64,000 nt of DNA from CAYPFY01 sp964410105 (lineage in GTDB: Bacteria > Bacteroidota > Ignavibacteria > UBA10030 > SZUA-254). The position numbers and the translations under genes are program-made. Positions 36,735-46,497 of this stretch are shown piece after piece. The stretch's first letter is position 1, and each line of letters starts with the position of its first letter. The notes under the pieces were generated by a model. That model saw only the letters and a program-made list of their open reading frames with translations, ran no database searches and was not told where the DNA came from. Where the stretch lies: assembly GCA_964410105.1 (NCBI GenBank), contig CAYPFY010000002.1, positions 1-64,000 on the forward strand, written 5' to 3'.

Positions 36735-37700
36735 TCAGTGCGCCAGAAAATCCGCGTTGATCACACGGTTGACCCCATCCTTATGGAGCGAGTATTGCAG
36801 ACCCTTCTTATAACTGAAAGCTCCTACCTCATCGTTTTTATTGATTGCGATAAACCCCACGAGAAAATTATCGACATCCTTATACTGGGGCTGTTTCGTG
36901 ATCAAACGTTCGACTGCAAGCCGGCACGCCTCCTGGGGCGATTTTCCATTGCGCATCAACTCGACGACAAGAAAACTCCCGGCCACCTTGATCACCGTCT
37001 CCCCGAGACCGGTGGAGGTCGCCGCTCCCACCTCATTGTCCACATAGAGGCCTGCGCCGATGAGGGGTGAATCCCCCACGCGGCCGTGCATCTTCCATGC
37101 GGCGCCGCTCGTCGAACAGCCCCCGGCGATATTCCCCTGAACATCGACGGCGATCAGGCCGATCGTATCATGATTCTTCTCGTTCAGGGGGGGATTATAC
37201 CCGCTCGACTTCAGCCAGTCGGCGTAAGCCTTCTTTGCGTTATCCGTCAGCAGATCTTCTCTGGTAAAACCCTGTTCGAGGGCAAACTGCAGGGCCCCGT
37301 CGCCGGCCAGGACGACATGCGGAGTTTTTTCCATCACCCTTCGGGCGACAGAGATGGGATGCATAATATGTTCCAGAAAAACCACGGACCCGGCATTCCC
37401 GCGAGAATCCATGATACAGGCATCGAGCGTGAGATGGCCGTCGCGGTCCGGGAAACCGCCCCGTCCGACGCTCGTCGTTTTGGGGTCTTCCTCCACGACG
37501 CGAATAGCCTTCTCAACGGCATCCAGTGCGCTCGCGCCCGACATCATCGCGGAGAACGCCGTCTCGTTCACCGGGAGCTTAAAATCCCATGTCGAAAGAA
37601 CAATCGGGTGGGTCCTCGCGCCCGCATTCTTCCAGACGCCGGACGTTGAGGGGAGAAGGGAGCCGATAGCGGCAGTTTTCAGGAAATCCTTACGGTTCAT
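36735..37700 (-). CDS. Glycosylasparaginase (N4-(beta-GlcNAc)-L-asparaginase, Ntn hydrolase)
   Basis: The 321-aa protein has the autocleavage site and nucleophile in NHDTIGL (T179) and the family blocks HGRVGDSPLIGAGLYVD and GAATSTGLGE. These resemble human aspartylglucosaminidase more than isoaspartyl peptidase. It would self-cleave into two subunits and hydrolyse the GlcNAc-Asn bond left after N-glycan trimming. The N-terminus MNRKDFLKTAAIGSLLP looks like a Tat signal with an RK instead of RR. The ATG at 37700 is 5 bp after the stop of the clan-A glycosidase. This gene is the best evidence that the train targets N-glycoproteins. Confidence 0.87.
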   Translation of the reverse strand: MNRKDFLKTAAIGSLLPSTSGVWKNAGARTHPIVLSTWDFKLPVNETAFSAMMSGASALDAVEKAIRVVEEDPKTTSVGRGGFPDRDGHLTLDACIMDSRGNAGSVVFLEHIMHPISVARRVMEKTPHVVLAGDGALQFALEQGFTREDLLTDNAKKAYADWLKSSGYNPPLNEKNHDTIGLIAVDVQGNIAGGCSTSGAAWKMHGRVGDSPLIGAGLYVDNEVGAATSTGLGETVIKVAGSFLVVELMRNGKSPQEACRLAVERLITKQPQYKDVDNFLVGFIAINKNDEVGAFSYKKGLQYSLHKDGVNRVINADFLAH

Positions 37701-37705
37701 AAGAA

Positions 37706-40700
37706 TCACATGTGAGATAAAATTTTTCCGTCCGTTCTGTTAACAAACATCACTGCGCTCCTTTGAGCCGGCACATGAACGGTGAGAGCCCTCCCCGACT
37801 CCGTAAGCTTCACCGGAAGATCGGCATCCCTGTCCAAATCCGACACGCACGTGATCAGAAGAGTCTTGGCAAAAAGAGTCGGAAGCACCACAAAAGGAAT
37901 TTTACATGACAGTGCCGGCACGACCCCCGCGTGTTCAAGGGCAAAACCATAGAGCGCTGTTGTCGGCTCGGGAGATTCGGAAAGTTCAATTGGCACTGGC
38001 GCCCAGATAAGGAATCCCTTCCCGTGGGGAGTACTCAAAACTTCCCTATGGTCAAAGCCTTTTTCAAGCCTTTCGATCTTTTTCCCGCGAAACCCGAGCT
38101 GGAAATCCGTTCCGCCGATCGTTAGAAACTCCTCCTGGGACACAGGTTTACACGAGGAATTTATTCCGAACTCCTTCAGGCGGTCGATCGGCATCCAGTG
38201 CTCATCCGAATTGATGCACCCGGTCACGAGAAGAGTAGAACCCTGTTCAACGAAACTGAGCAGCAGAGTCCAGGCGTTCTGGTTCAGCACCCGGGGCGAG
38301 GGAAGAATAATAAGCTTGCGGGGCGTGAGACCGGGGCGGAGACGGTATTCGGAGATCGCCGAAGGAAGAACCTGAAAATTTCTCGTCAGAGCCCGGACGC
38401 ACCGCTGTGTCGCTTCGGTTGAAAAATCCCTCGTCGAAAACATCTGCGAATGAGGAATGACCATCAGCACCTCCTCTTCCACCCTCCCGGCCATATGCAG
38501 ACGATTGGCCTCAAAAAAACGCGCAAAAGATTCGACGGGTTCTAATTCCGGCTTCGCCGTCCCGTCGGGCCGGAAAAGACCTATCGCCGCCTCGTTATCG
38601 GATTTCATATAGGGATTAGTATTCCAGACCCACTCGATGAATCCTGCCCCGCCGGCACCGAGGGCGATGGCCAGCTTTCGTTCCAGCAAATCCCGGGCGT
38701 CAGCCTCGCTTCGCCAGGGAGAGCCGTCCATTTTCTCATAGAACATAATCCCGGTCTCTTCAATCAGATTCGGCCGTCCGGAGATCCTTGTCATCACCTG
38801 ATCCCAGACAAGATCATCGTTAAGCCACCATGTGTGGATACACGTAAAATCCACATCATCCCCAAAAAACTGGGGAGAAGGCCTGTCGGCGGTCCCTCCC
38901 TCATCCTGGCCGACGGTCACAAGATGGCCCGAGACCGATTTCACCGTAGAAGCCATCTCCCGTGTCCAGCGGGCGAACATCTCCTGTGCAAAGAGCCGGT
39001 AATCGATCACCTTAAGGGAGACCCTGTCGCCAAAAATGTTCACATCCTCAAAATCCTCCGGCGTCGGGAGGGAGAGGGCATCATCGGCGGTCGTACGATA
39101 AACCTCCTGCAACCTCCCTGTCAGTAGCGCATCGGACTCAGAAGAGTATTTCTCATAAAGCCACTTCTTCCAGGCTGTTTTCTCATAAAGATCGCCGTTC
39201 GGGCGGCATTCCCAGAGTTTCTGCGGATTACAGAAAGAGGGCTCGTTAATAAAATCCCAGAAAATCCCGGGTGTGGTACGGTACCTTTGCACAAAACTCA
39301 GGACAAATTCCTTCTGCGCATCAACCGCGCGGGGGTCGAGATACGGATTCACGCCCCCCCACATTTCGGGAAGAAACGCAAAGAAAGTGAAAATCACGGG
39401 AACATCGTACTTCCGGGCCGTCAGAACAAACGCGTCCATCGCGCGGAGAGCGGACTCCTCGGGAGCTCCCACATCGAGCATAAACTTCTTCCAGCCTGTC
39501 CAGATCCCGGTCCGGACCATATTGATGCCGGACGATTTCATCTCCTTGAAATCCCGGTCCCACACTGCGGGATTCGCCTCAAAAAGGAATTTCCGGTGGA
39601 CATCCGAAGCCATATACGTCGTACCCGTCACCGGATAGGCAGAGTTCTCCTGAAGAAAATAGTCCCCGTTCGTCGAAAAACTCTTTCCCGCGGAAGCCAG
39701 CTTCCGATCATAAACCCAGAAACCGGTCGAGCGTTGTGGAAAACTCCCCAGGCTCGCGGTGACGGTATAAAAACCCGGAGGATGTGCCACCTTCGAATCA
39801 ACGGTGCCGGTTGCAAGTTTTTCCGTGCCGGAGAGCGAGACCGACAGCCTTTCAAGCACTGAACCGGCGGAACTGCGCACCTCCACCTGACACTTCTCAG
39901 AAATCCTGACATTCCCCCTTGGCCGGTGCAGGCGCACGGACAGCGACATCCTTTCCCCCTCATGGTAGCAGGCGAGAGAAGAATGCGCGGACAATTCAGA
40001 AGAGCCTTCCAGGGCGATTCCGGCGAGAACTTTGACTGCGTTTGTTGAAATGCTGCCCTTAAAATTGGCAAGAACCCAGCGGCCGCCTGCGAACGCGCCC
40101 TGCATCCTGTCTACCTGAAGAAAGGGGCAGACAAGCTTACGCCCGGCATCATTCACGCCATGCACAAGAGGTTTTAGAAGCGCATCCCGCTGGCCGCCCG
40201 TGCCATCCTCGTCGGGAAAATCCTTCGTTGACGCAAACCGGACATAAGTTTCATAAAACTCCTCCGCCCTGAACTCTCCGAGGAGGGCCTGGGCGCCATC
40301 ATGTGCCGTGAAAGAAGTCACCTTGCCGGCCGGCACCGGGAATGACTGAGTAATCCCCAGCTTCTGATGGTACGCCGTTTCAGAATTCCCGATCCGCCAT
40401 GCCGATCCATCGCGGGTCACGGGATTTTTAAACGGGATCCCGCCGAGATTCAGCCAGTTTCCCCCGGAAGTCAGATACTCCAGCAAATCGGGGAAAAATT
40501 CTTTTGGGAAGAGCGACCCATAGGGATTCACAAAAAGATCGGCGTCTCGCGAGGACACGGCATCCTTAAAACTCAGGAAAGCAACATCGAAGCCATGAAG
40601 CGCCTCCCCCACTTCGGTTCTGGAGGGAAGCGGAATCTCCCCTGCCGGAAATGACGGCTCCGAAAAAATGACGATGCGAGGGGATTTCCTGGATAGTGCC

Positions 40701-40786
40701 GGGCCGAACGCCGGGAGGACCGAGGCAAGAGCGATGCCCCCTGCCGTTTTAATAAATTCCCTCCGGTCGATATACGCGGGCGGCAT
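37706..40786 (-). CDS. Tat-exported clan-A glycoside hydrolase (GH5/GH42-like), family unassigned
   Basis: The 1026-aa protein starts with a twin-arginine signal (DRREFIKTAGGIALASVLPA). About 30-340 are beta domains of unknown kind. A TIM-barrel glycosidase follows, with the acid/base in WDFINEPS (about 512) and the nucleophile in PNLIEETGIM (about 675), both typical of clan GH-A. The C-terminal 250 residues resemble the glutamine-amidotransferase-like and beta-sandwich domains of GH42-type galactosidases (LIILPSPRVLNQNAWTLLL, TLLVTGCIN). The substrate is unknown; from context a beta-linked sugar of glycoprotein glycans is likely. It lies 8 bp after the SnoaL-VOC gene. Confidence 0.8.
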   Translation of the reverse strand: MPPAYIDRREFIKTAGGIALASVLPAFGPALSRKSPRIVIFSEPSFPAGEIPLPSRTEVGEALHGFDVAFLSFKDAVSSRDADLFVNPYGSLFPKEFFPDLLEYLTSGGNWLNLGGIPFKNPVTRDGSAWRIGNSETAYHQKLGITQSFPVPAGKVTSFTAHDGAQALLGEFRAEEFYETYVRFASTKDFPDEDGTGGQRDALLKPLVHGVNDAGRKLVCPFLQVDRMQGAFAGGRWVLANFKGSISTNAVKVLAGIALEGSSELSAHSSLACYHEGERMSLSVRLHRPRGNVRISEKCQVEVRSSAGSVLERLSVSLSGTEKLATGTVDSKVAHPPGFYTVTASLGSFPQRSTGFWVYDRKLASAGKSFSTNGDYFLQENSAYPVTGTTYMASDVHRKFLFEANPAVWDRDFKEMKSSGINMVRTGIWTGWKKFMLDVGAPEESALRAMDAFVLTARKYDVPVIFTFFAFLPEMWGGVNPYLDPRAVDAQKEFVLSFVQRYRTTPGIFWDFINEPSFCNPQKLWECRPNGDLYEKTAWKKWLYEKYSSESDALLTGRLQEVYRTTADDALSLPTPEDFEDVNIFGDRVSLKVIDYRLFAQEMFARWTREMASTVKSVSGHLVTVGQDEGGTADRPSPQFFGDDVDFTCIHTWWLNDDLVWDQVMTRISGRPNLIEETGIMFYEKMDGSPWRSEADARDLLERKLAIALGAGGAGFIEWVWNTNPYMKSDNEAAIGLFRPDGTAKPELEPVESFARFFEANRLHMAGRVEEEVLMVIPHSQMFSTRDFSTEATQRCVRALTRNFQVLPSAISEYRLRPGLTPRKLIILPSPRVLNQNAWTLLLSFVEQGSTLLVTGCINSDEHWMPIDRLKEFGINSSCKPVSQEEFLTIGGTDFQLGFRGKKIERLEKGFDHREVLSTPHGKGFLIWAPVPIELSESPEPTTALYGFALEHAGVVPALSCKIPFVVLPTLFAKTLLITCVSDLDRDADLPVKLTESGRALTVHVPAQRSAVMFVNRTDGKILSHM

Positions 40787-40794
40787 CGTACGGC

Positions 40795-41571
40795 TCAGAT
40801 AGTCGAAGCAGGTTCCCAGAGCTCGATCTTATTACCTTCGGGGTCAAGGATCCATCCAAACTTCCCGTGCTCACGCGTCTCCACCTTCTCATCCACAATG
40901 ATACCTTCATCCCTGAGTTTTGCAAGAAAACGATCCAGATTTTCCACGCGATAATTCAGCATAAACGGTTTATCGGTCGGGCGGAACTGGGTTGACTCGG
41001 CAGGGAAGAAAGACAGCGTCGTCCGCGCTACGTGTTTCGGGTTATCATATTCCCGCCAGAGAAACGAGCAATGGTCGGCATCGCCGAATTTTGTGCCCAG
41101 ATGTGCGTCGTACCACTGCGCGAGGCTTTTGGGAAAACTCGATTTGAAGAAAACTCCGCCGATGCCGGTCACGGAATTAAACCCGCGGGCCCCGGTTGAA
41201 AACTTTTCTATCATGGCAAAGGGCACCTTCGTATCGGCGTACACCTGCCAGGTCTTGATCTTCTTTCCGTCAACAACTGCCTTCCATGAGGCGGGAAGCC
41301 GCCAGGAAGCCTCGACCATCTTATGATACGACCCTCCGGCCGAGCCGAAGAGCGCCACCGTATCCCCCATCTCGACCGCGTGAGTAATCTCGATAGTAAA
41401 ATCGGGGAAAAGCTGAAAATACTTATACCAGCCTTCCCGGTTCACACTATTCCCCACGACCTCCGTGCCGTGAGCATCGACAAAAACATGATCCTCGGTC
41501 ATCATCTTCCACATCGAGAAGAGATCATGCGCATTGATAAACTGAATGAACTGCAGCGCGATATCTTTCAT
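40795..41571 (-). CDS. SnoaL-like and VOC (glyoxalase-type) fusion protein
   Basis: The 258-aa protein has no signal peptide. Residues about 1-125 are an NTF2/SnoaL-like fold (FINAHDLFSMWKMMTEDHVF, YKYFQLFPDFTIEITHAVEM), and about 130-258 a vicinal-oxygen-chelate domain (GIGGVFFKSSFPKSLAQWYD, ending WILDPEGNKIELWEPA, with the metal-ligand Glu in IELWEP). Both domains bind small molecules; the combined function is unknown. ATG 41571 overlaps the stop of the GH92 gene (ATGA), so expression is coupled to it although this is a cytoplasmic-type protein within a run of secreted hydrolases. Confidence 0.82.
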   Translation of the reverse strand: MKDIALQFIQFINAHDLFSMWKMMTEDHVFVDAHGTEVVGNSVNREGWYKYFQLFPDFTIEITHAVEMGDTVALFGSAGGSYHKMVEASWRLPASWKAVVDGKKIKTWQVYADTKVPFAMIEKFSTGARGFNSVTGIGGVFFKSSFPKSLAQWYDAHLGTKFGDADHCSFLWREYDNPKHVARTTLSFFPAESTQFRPTDKPFMLNYRVENLDRFLAKLRDEGIIVDEKVETREHGKFGWILDPEGNKIELWEPASTI

Positions 41572-44468
41572 TTTACAATCACCTCGTCGACGAAGAGCCA
41601 CGCCTTGCCGCCGGATCCCTTATGCCAGGGCGGGCACGTACCCACATTCCTTGCCTGCACGCGGACAAATCTGGCACGGACGCTGTCTGTCGATGTCATA
41701 AAGTTTTTGATGAGAATATTCGGATCCTGTGGTGAAACGTCATTCATGATTTTTTTGGGAGAATTCCATGTGGAATCGTCGTTCGAGAAAGAAAAATCCA
41801 CCTCGGTCGGAAAAAAGATCCACGAATTATTATCCTGAAGACAGCCGAGCGACACCTCGTGCAGAGTCCTGGACGAATCCAGGTCAAGGATCGCATCCAG
41901 ATCGACCCCCTCATAACCCTGCCATCCGCCCAGCCGGAAATCCCGGCCGCCGCGCAACCCATCGACAAGCGCGTCAACCCCTCCCCCCGAATATTGTTGT
42001 GCGAACCCGGATTTAAGAATGATACTTCCGATCGGAGACGTCCTGAGAAATTCGGCCCTCACAACCGGGCTGGGAGCCGTCCCGGCTTTCACGGCGAATG
42101 CCTGAAGCGACGTCGTGTGTCTCAGCGTAACGGCAGAGTGCGCGCTAGGCGACTCCATGGTAGGAGCGCTCCCGTCGGTCGTATAGTAAATCTCCGCTCC
42201 CGGAGTATTGCACGCGAGCGAGATTTCCAGGGAATCCCGGAAAGTCCTCTTCCCGTTCAGAACAAAGGGCACGGTCGTCACCGGGACAGGGATTTTCTGC
42301 GCTTGCAGCCGTGCGCCCCAGAGAGGATTCGGGACTTTCCCCATCCGGAACCTCAGAGTCGACCCCTGCATAATCGCATCGTGCGTGATGAAACAAGAGG
42401 GATAGGGGGAGCCGTTCAGAGTTGCCGACTGGATAAACTCATTCCGGCCCCTGTTGTCATCGGCAAGAACCGTGAAATGTTTTTTATTCTCCAGTCTTAC
42501 TGAAACCCTTGTAAAAGCGGGAGAGCCGATCGCGTAGACGGGAAGAGAGGGGGCGACCTGATAAAAACCGAGCGAACTCATCACATACCATGCGGACATC
42601 TGACCGCAGTCATCATTCCCGCACAGCCCGTCCGGATTCGGGGTAAAAAGAGAGTCCATGATACGGCGGACGATGTGCTGTGATTTCCAGGCTGCGCCCG
42701 CGTAATCATAGAGATAGGCGACGTGATGGCTCGGTTCATTCCCCTGGGCATACTGGCCGATCAATCCGGAGATATCCGCCTGCTGTCTCCCCGAGAGGGC
42801 CGGATTTGCCTCAAAGAGCGAATCCAGCTTCGTCACAAATTTCTGTGAACCCCCCATGAGGTCGATCAGCCCGTCCACATCCTGCGGCGCGAAAAAAGAA
42901 TACTGCCAGGGATTCGCCTCGGTATAGTGATTTGTCACAGCCGTCGGGTCGAAGGGAGAATCCCAGGACGCATTCACCATAGGGCGCATGAACCCGGTAG
43001 AGGGATCGAAAAGATTCCGGTAAAACTGCGATCGTCTGAAATACTCATCGGCGTCGCTCTTCTTGCCGAGAGCCTGGGCCATGCGTGCGATACACCAATC
43101 GTCGTAGGAATATTCAAGAGTCTTTGAGACAGATTCCGGTTCGTTCTCGCCGGGCACATAGCCGCGGAGCCTGTATTCCTTCAGCCCGTAGTGATCAAGC
43201 GTGGCGCTATGCTTCATCGCATCCAGTGCTTCACCGGCATCGAATCCTGTGATATTCTTCAGAAACGCGTCGGCGATCACCGGCACGGAATGGTAGCCGA
43301 TCATGCACCAGGTCTCATTACAGGCGAGTTCCCACACGGGAAGAACTCCCGACTGCTCGTACTTTGCGAGGAGCGATTTCACAAAATCAAGCGTCCTCTT
43401 TCTGTCGATAATCGTGAGCAAGGGGTGTTCGGCCCTGAAAGTATCCCACAGAGAAAAAATCGTATACATTGTAAAATCATCCGCCTTATATATCTTATTA
43501 TCCATTCCCCGGTAGGATCCATCCAGGTCGCTGAACACATTGGGGGTAAGAAACACGTGGTAGAGGGCGGTATAGAACGTTTTCAGCTTATCGGAGCTCC
43601 CTTCAACGACAATCTTCGAAAGTTCATTTTCCCAGGCGAGCTCGGTTCTTGCCCTCAGCTTCTCGAAATCCCATCCTGAAAAATCCTTCAAATTCCTCCG
43701 CGCCCCCTCGATACTCACTGAGGAGAGGGCCACCTTCACGAGCACCTTCATCGCGGATGAGTTGGGGAATCGTACATACCCCTTAATATTTGTGCCTGCG
43801 GCGGACCGCACGCCGGGGAGCAGCGTATCGTTGATCGCGATCCCATAGGAGGTAAACGGCCGCGAGAACTCGGCGGCAAAAAAAACATGTTGATCCTTTG
43901 CCCAGCCGTTCGACCGGCGGGACCCTGCGATTTCGTGGTCGCTGAGAATCTGCAGATTCGACTCAAGAACCTGATCCGGTCCGAGACCATGGTGAAGATC
44001 GATGATAATATTCCCGTGAGATCCGGCGGGAAAAGTATAGCGGTGCAGACCCAGGCGTGTCGAGGCGGTCAGTTCCGCTTTGATATGATACCGGTCGAGC
44101 AGCACCGAATAAAAACCGGGAGAAGCCGACTCATTTCGGTGGCTGAAATGCGAACCAAAATCTTTCATTGAAATGTCCCCTGAGGCGGGCATAAACAGAA
44201 TATCCCCATAATCTGCGACCCCGGTGCCGCTCAGGTGAGTATGGCTGAATCCCAGAATCGTCGAGTCCGAGTAGTGATAACCTGCGCAGGCGTCCCATCC
44301 TTCGACCCGCGTATCGGGACTCAGCTGGACCATGCCGAAAGGAGCTGCAGCGCCCGGATACGTATGGCCGTGGCCACCGGTGCCGACGAAGGGATTCACA
44401 TACTTCGTGAGCGTGCCGGCTTCAAGGCAACCGGCGGAAAGAAAAACGCAGAGAAGGGAACGCATCAT
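41568..44468 (-). CDS. GH92 family alpha-mannosidase
   Basis: The 966-aa protein starts with a signal (MMRSLLCVFLSAGCLEAG, possibly a lipobox SAGC). The GH92 N-terminal beta-sandwich follows (KYVNPFVGTGGHGHTYPGAA, GFSHTHLSGTG), then the (alpha/alpha)6 catalytic domain with GNDDCGQMSAWYVMSSLGFY near 616, the conserved acid region. C-terminal additions are a chitobiase-type beta domain (IYYTTDGSAPTMES, about 770-830) and a discoidin-like carbohydrate-binding domain (about 850-960). GH92 enzymes are Ca2+-dependent exo-alpha-mannosidases acting on N-glycans and yeast mannan; linkage specificity cannot be read from sequence. It precedes and overlaps the SnoaL-VOC gene. Confidence 0.92.
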   Translation of the reverse strand: MMRSLLCVFLSAGCLEAGTLTKYVNPFVGTGGHGHTYPGAAAPFGMVQLSPDTRVEGWDACAGYHYSDSTILGFSHTHLSGTGVADYGDILFMPASGDISMKDFGSHFSHRNESASPGFYSVLLDRYHIKAELTASTRLGLHRYTFPAGSHGNIIIDLHHGLGPDQVLESNLQILSDHEIAGSRRSNGWAKDQHVFFAAEFSRPFTSYGIAINDTLLPGVRSAAGTNIKGYVRFPNSSAMKVLVKVALSSVSIEGARRNLKDFSGWDFEKLRARTELAWENELSKIVVEGSSDKLKTFYTALYHVFLTPNVFSDLDGSYRGMDNKIYKADDFTMYTIFSLWDTFRAEHPLLTIIDRKRTLDFVKSLLAKYEQSGVLPVWELACNETWCMIGYHSVPVIADAFLKNITGFDAGEALDAMKHSATLDHYGLKEYRLRGYVPGENEPESVSKTLEYSYDDWCIARMAQALGKKSDADEYFRRSQFYRNLFDPSTGFMRPMVNASWDSPFDPTAVTNHYTEANPWQYSFFAPQDVDGLIDLMGGSQKFVTKLDSLFEANPALSGRQQADISGLIGQYAQGNEPSHHVAYLYDYAGAAWKSQHIVRRIMDSLFTPNPDGLCGNDDCGQMSAWYVMSSLGFYQVAPSLPVYAIGSPAFTRVSVRLENKKHFTVLADDNRGRNEFIQSATLNGSPYPSCFITHDAIMQGSTLRFRMGKVPNPLWGARLQAQKIPVPVTTVPFVLNGKRTFRDSLEISLACNTPGAEIYYTTDGSAPTMESPSAHSAVTLRHTTSLQAFAVKAGTAPSPVVRAEFLRTSPIGSIILKSGFAQQYSGGGVDALVDGLRGGRDFRLGGWQGYEGVDLDAILDLDSSRTLHEVSLGCLQDNNSWIFFPTEVDFSFSNDDSTWNSPKKIMNDVSPQDPNILIKNFMTSTDSVRARFVRVQARNVGTCPPWHKGSGGKAWLFVDEVIVK

Positions 44469-44507
44469 AGAGACGCCAAGGTATCCAAGAGAAACCTGAA
44501 ATCCAAA

Positions 44508-46490
44508 CTATTCCTGTGAACACCTCAGCAGGAGGACTCCGTGGTAGGGGACCTCGCCCGAAAATTTCTCGGAAACAGCTCGATCACGCTGCCTCCAGAC
44601 ATCTCGGACTTTGAACTTCCCCTTGAACCCGAGCCTGGCACCGTCGAGCGAAACTACACGGGACTTCTTCGCTTCCCAGTCGAAATAGTCGGAGAGAGAT
44701 TTTTTTTCACGAACATCGGCCCAGAAAATCCCCACCGCCTTCGAGCCGTCCTCCAGATCTTTCGACCACACCTGCACCCCGTCAGCATCGGAGATTCGGG
44801 ACGCCTGCCTGCCGAGGGGATCCTGGCTGATATCGATCACCTCGTCATTCGTCAGAAGATTGAGCGTAAAATCATCGAGCTTGCTAAGGTCGCATCCAAT
44901 CAGGAGCGGGGCGGAAAGCAATGACCAGAGACTGATATGAGTATACTGCTCATCGGGCGTGAGGCGGCTCGGGTGCAATTCCGGACCCCAGCCTACAAGT
45001 CCAACGACGAGCATGTCGGGGTCATTCCAGTGACCGGGGCCTGCAAAAACCTCGTGTCCTGCCTGTCCGAAACCGATATGCGACATGCTCGACCATGAAT
45101 CCTCGATATCCCCGGTCGTTCGCCAGCTATTTCCGCCCACCTCCGCTCCCCATTCCCACACGTTTCCCATTCCGTACTGGCAGAGGCTGAAAACGATATC
45201 ACGGTCCACCCCGTCGAGCGCCTTCCTCATCACGGCATACGGCTTCTTCAATTCCGGGAGACTCCTATCGGACGCGATCCTGTCGTAGGAGCACCAGTCA
45301 TATTTCAGATAATCGATCCCCCAGGAGGCATATCGTTCCGCATCCTGATTTTCAAACTGATAACTTGCCGTGAATCCGGCGCAGGTCAGGGGACCGGGGC
45401 CCGAGTAGATGCCGAGCTTAAGACCTTTGGAGTGAACATAATCACTGAGAGCCTTCATATCGGGGAACTTCTTGTTCGTATTAATCATCCCCGCCGAACG
45501 CGCCTCGCCCCGCAGCAGAGAGTCATCGGAGCCGGGCTTAACTTCCCAGCAATCGTCGATATTCACATAGGTCCAGCCGTGATCGGCGAGGCCGGAGTTC
45601 AGCATAGCATCGGCTGAGGCGCGGACCTTCTGATCGTCGACGGCGCAGGCCCAGCAATTCCAGCTATTCCAGCCCATCGGGGGGGTCAGAGCGATGGAAT
45701 CCCCGACAAAAATCCGAAAATCCCTTTGTGCCTCCCCGAGATCATTCCTGGCACCGAGCGTCGCCTTAAAAACTCCCCTGTCATGCAGGGCCCCTGTGAT
45801 CATACCCGTTTGTGAATCGAGAGTAAGGCCTTCGGGCAGATTTTTTGCCGAAAAGGAAATCGGTCTCTTCCCTGTCGCCGCAATTTTATACAAAAAAGGA
45901 TGGCCGGGTCGTACGCCGAAAACTCTCGCGCCGTTGATCCGCGGCTTCTCGGCGGCCTTCGGAGTCAGAACATACGGAGCGCTCCCCCCTTTCATGACAA
46001 GTTCCCGGGGAGATGCCTGCTCTGCAAGATCGATGCGGGCGTCGCACCAATCGGCGTGGTCGTAATCGATGCCGTCCCCGGCATCGGTCACCAGCAAACC
46101 GAGCAGATTCACGCCATGCAGATCCACATCGGCCTTCTGGGGGGAGATTCCTTTCTTCATCACGTGGCTTTCCCACAAAACCCTGCCGTCCCCGAGCACG
46201 GCGAACGAGACGCTAGCCTTATCGCTCCCCACCTCATCATCGACACCGACCGAGGCCGAAAACCTATCCCCCTTTCCGTTGAGATGCAGCAGAAACGTGC
46301 TCACCGCGTGAGTCCCGACGCCGCGCTCGAACTTTTGGCCGGCGACGGAAAGAGAGTGACCTTCAACGGAGAGACGCGGGTGAGGGGATCCCCATCCGAT
46401 CTGCATCGCAGAAAGATCCAGTTCATCGAGCCAGACCGGCTGGGCGACGCTCAGGGGCGCGCACAGAAGCGTGAGGAAAACAAATTTCAT
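44508..46490 (-). CDS. GH27 alpha-galactosidase/alpha-N-acetylgalactosaminidase with NPCBM domain
   Basis: The 660-aa protein starts MKFVFLTLLCAPLSVAQPVW (signal peptide; the long frame upstream to 46712 is antisense overlap and rejected). A novel putative carbohydrate-binding (NPCBM) domain occupies about 20-165 (GVGTHAVSTFLLHLNGKGDR) and a putative Ig-like domain 190-265 (GLTLDSQTGMITGALHDRG). The GH27 barrel starts TPPMGWNSWNCW, with the nucleophile in LKYDWCSYD (about 397) and the acid/base in RTTGDIEDSW (about 460). It removes terminal alpha-Gal or alpha-GalNAc. The ATG is 7 bp after the stop of the GH36-like gene. Confidence 0.92.
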   Translation of the reverse strand: MKFVFLTLLCAPLSVAQPVWLDELDLSAMQIGWGSPHPRLSVEGHSLSVAGQKFERGVGTHAVSTFLLHLNGKGDRFSASVGVDDEVGSDKASVSFAVLGDGRVLWESHVMKKGISPQKADVDLHGVNLLGLLVTDAGDGIDYDHADWCDARIDLAEQASPRELVMKGGSAPYVLTPKAAEKPRINGARVFGVRPGHPFLYKIAATGKRPISFSAKNLPEGLTLDSQTGMITGALHDRGVFKATLGARNDLGEAQRDFRIFVGDSIALTPPMGWNSWNCWACAVDDQKVRASADAMLNSGLADHGWTYVNIDDCWEVKPGSDDSLLRGEARSAGMINTNKKFPDMKALSDYVHSKGLKLGIYSGPGPLTCAGFTASYQFENQDAERYASWGIDYLKYDWCSYDRIASDRSLPELKKPYAVMRKALDGVDRDIVFSLCQYGMGNVWEWGAEVGGNSWRTTGDIEDSWSSMSHIGFGQAGHEVFAGPGHWNDPDMLVVGLVGWGPELHPSRLTPDEQYTHISLWSLLSAPLLIGCDLSKLDDFTLNLLTNDEVIDISQDPLGRQASRISDADGVQVWSKDLEDGSKAVGIFWADVREKKSLSDYFDWEAKKSRVVSLDGARLGFKGKFKVRDVWRQRDRAVSEKFSGEVPYHGVLLLRCSQE

Positions 46491-46497
46491 AAAAACC

